Source: Belliella baltica DSM 15883 (GTDB taxonomy: Bacteria > Bacteroidota > Bacteroidia > Cytophagales > Cyclobacteriaceae). From it: 64,000 nt of DNA. Location of the stretch: assembly GCF_000265405.1 (NCBI RefSeq), contig NC_018010.1, positions 3,431,501-3,495,500 of the forward strand. Reading direction: 5' to 3'. Below the pieces are notes generated by a model. The model made no database searches and was not told the DNA's origin. It saw only the letters and a program-made list of their open reading frames with translations. This document shows, one piece after another, positions 63,363-64,000 of the stretch (positions are counted from its first letter, which is position 1; the number at the start of each line of letters is the position of its first letter). Made by a program: the position numbers and the translations under genes.

Positions 63363-64000
63363 TTAAAATGACACATTGATACCCAACAAATAGCTTCTTG
63401 GAATTGGATATCTGCCTGAATCGGTACCTCCCAATTCAGGGTTTAAACCAGTATATTTGGTGAAATAATGTAGGTTGGAGCCGGTAAAATGTGCCCTTAC
63501 CGCTGGCAGCCTCAGCGGCCTTAATATACTTTGAGGGAAATTATAGCTAAGCGTGACTTCCCTGATAGCCAGGTAATCCCCTCTTTCATAGAAGAATGAA
63601 CTGCCACGGGAAGAGTTGTTCTGGGCCAGCTGATCCGCCCACATAAACCTTGGGAAGTCTGTTATATCTCCCTGTTCCTGCCAGGACTTTGTAGTTTCTT
63701 TCAGGATCCCGATATCCCCTTGGTACTGGCCATTGAATCTTGCCCTGGTCTCATGGTATATGGTATGTCCTAAAGCAAAGTCAGTTCTTACTGTCAGACT
63801 CAGTCTTTTGTAATTAAAGGTATTGGTAAATCCTCCGGTCCATTTAGGGAACATATTGCCGACCCTAACCCTATCGCGGCTATCAATCGTATCATTTTTG
63901 TCCAGATCAGCCCAATTGACATCTCCTCCAAATTTTGATTTGTTACTTCCCGGAACCAGTAAATCCAGTGGAGCATTGGCCGCAGCTTCATCTGTTGGGT
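63363..64000 (-). CDS. SusC/RagA TonB-linked outer membrane protein (C-terminal part)
   Basis: Only the last 212 residues or so lie in the window; the gene continues past 64000. The frame is open from the window edge (PTDEAAANAPLDLL...) through VNWADLDKNDTIDSRDR and the SusC-typical KWTGGFTNTFNYKRLSLTV to the C-terminal beta strand YLLGINVSF. It forms the TonB-dependent channel importing oligosaccharides bound by SusD. A frame at 63800-63991 is a shadow of it. Confidence 0.93.
   Translation of the reverse strand, partial: PTDEAAANAPLDLLVPGSNKSKFGGDVNWADLDKNDTIDSRDRVRVGNMFPKWTGGFTNTFNYKRLSLTVRTDFALGHTIYHETRARFNGQYQGDIGILKETTKSWQEQGDITDFPRFMWADQLAQNNSSRGSSFFYERGDYLAIREVTLSYNFPQSILRPLRLPAVRAHFTGSNLHYFTKYTGLNPELGGTDSGRYPIPRSYLLGINVSF

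Noticed and set aside
63800..63991. 63-codon frame at the window end
   Set aside because: Out of frame with SusC, whose own frame is open through the window edge.

Overview
The window looks like a chromosome segment of a Bacteroidota bacterium, most likely a Cyclobacteriaceae relative (Algoriphagus-like). The evidence is the low G+C content, -7 boxes of the TAnnTTTG type, Bat aerotolerance genes, a SusC/SusD pair, six-bladed propeller lipoproteins and AGACCTG...CAGGTCT palindromes. The lineage is inferred from gene content, not from a marker gene.

Layout. 1-8.5 kb: ordinary chromosomal genes (TPR histidine kinase cut by the window start, metallophosphoesterase, S41 protease, Dabb protein, glycosyltransferase, DegT aminotransferase). 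8.5-18.0 kb: a complete but odd type II-C CRISPR-Cas locus. In order it has a lone cas6 (-), an array of 26 repeats and 25 spacers whose crRNA sense is +, cas2 (-), cas1 (-), a REP-associated transposase with palindromes (-), a 1352-residue cas9 (-), and a divergent tracrRNA (+). Five of the repeats are 100 bp composites, carrying an identical 54 bp segment inside the normal 46 bp repeat. 18.2-32.5 kb: housekeeping genes (cyclophilin, BatB/BatC, thiolase, purC, STAS, RNase Z, queuosine-precursor transporter, SDR, DeoR, DOPA dioxygenase-like, DsbA/SpxH-like, Crp, HPP). 32.6-41.3 kb: a respiration and gas-stress island bracketed by two 99.6 % identical 791 bp copies of a GreA/GreB-like gene. It holds a cbb3-type oxidase operon ending in a truncated haemoglobin and a hemerythrin, an Rrf2 regulator with three cysteines and two matching palindromic operators, and a divergent protoglobin-DUF2024-MarR operon. 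41.4-64.0 kb: a sialoglycan utilisation locus, nearly all on the minus strand. It holds SusC (partial), SusD, N-acetylneuraminate lyase, a mutarotase-symporter fusion, sialidase, AraC regulator, small Cys peptide plus propeller lipoprotein, CMP-sialate synthetase-like protein, a GT-B-like protein, AGE epimerase, two SGNH esterases (one a double-domain sialate O-acetylesterase), GH29 fucosidase, sulfatase and GH20 hexosaminidase.

How it works together. In the CRISPR locus, the tracrRNA anti-repeat (17911-17932) pairs with the 5' half of the repeat. This fixes the crRNA strand as +, convergent with cas2, and a terminator at 11631-11669 closes the array. The most unusual points are the Cas6 protein beside a Cas9-type array and the composite repeats. 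In the island at 38 kb, the Rrf2 operators link oxidase, globins and hemerythrin into one probable nitric-oxide or oxygen response. In the PUL, surface enzymes would strip sulfate, fucose, acetyl groups, HexNAc and sialic acid from a mucin-like glycan; the symporter fusion imports sialic acid; and the lyase and epimerase degrade it. The CMP-sialate synthetase and glycosyltransferase suggest that some sialic acid is re-used on the cell's own surface.
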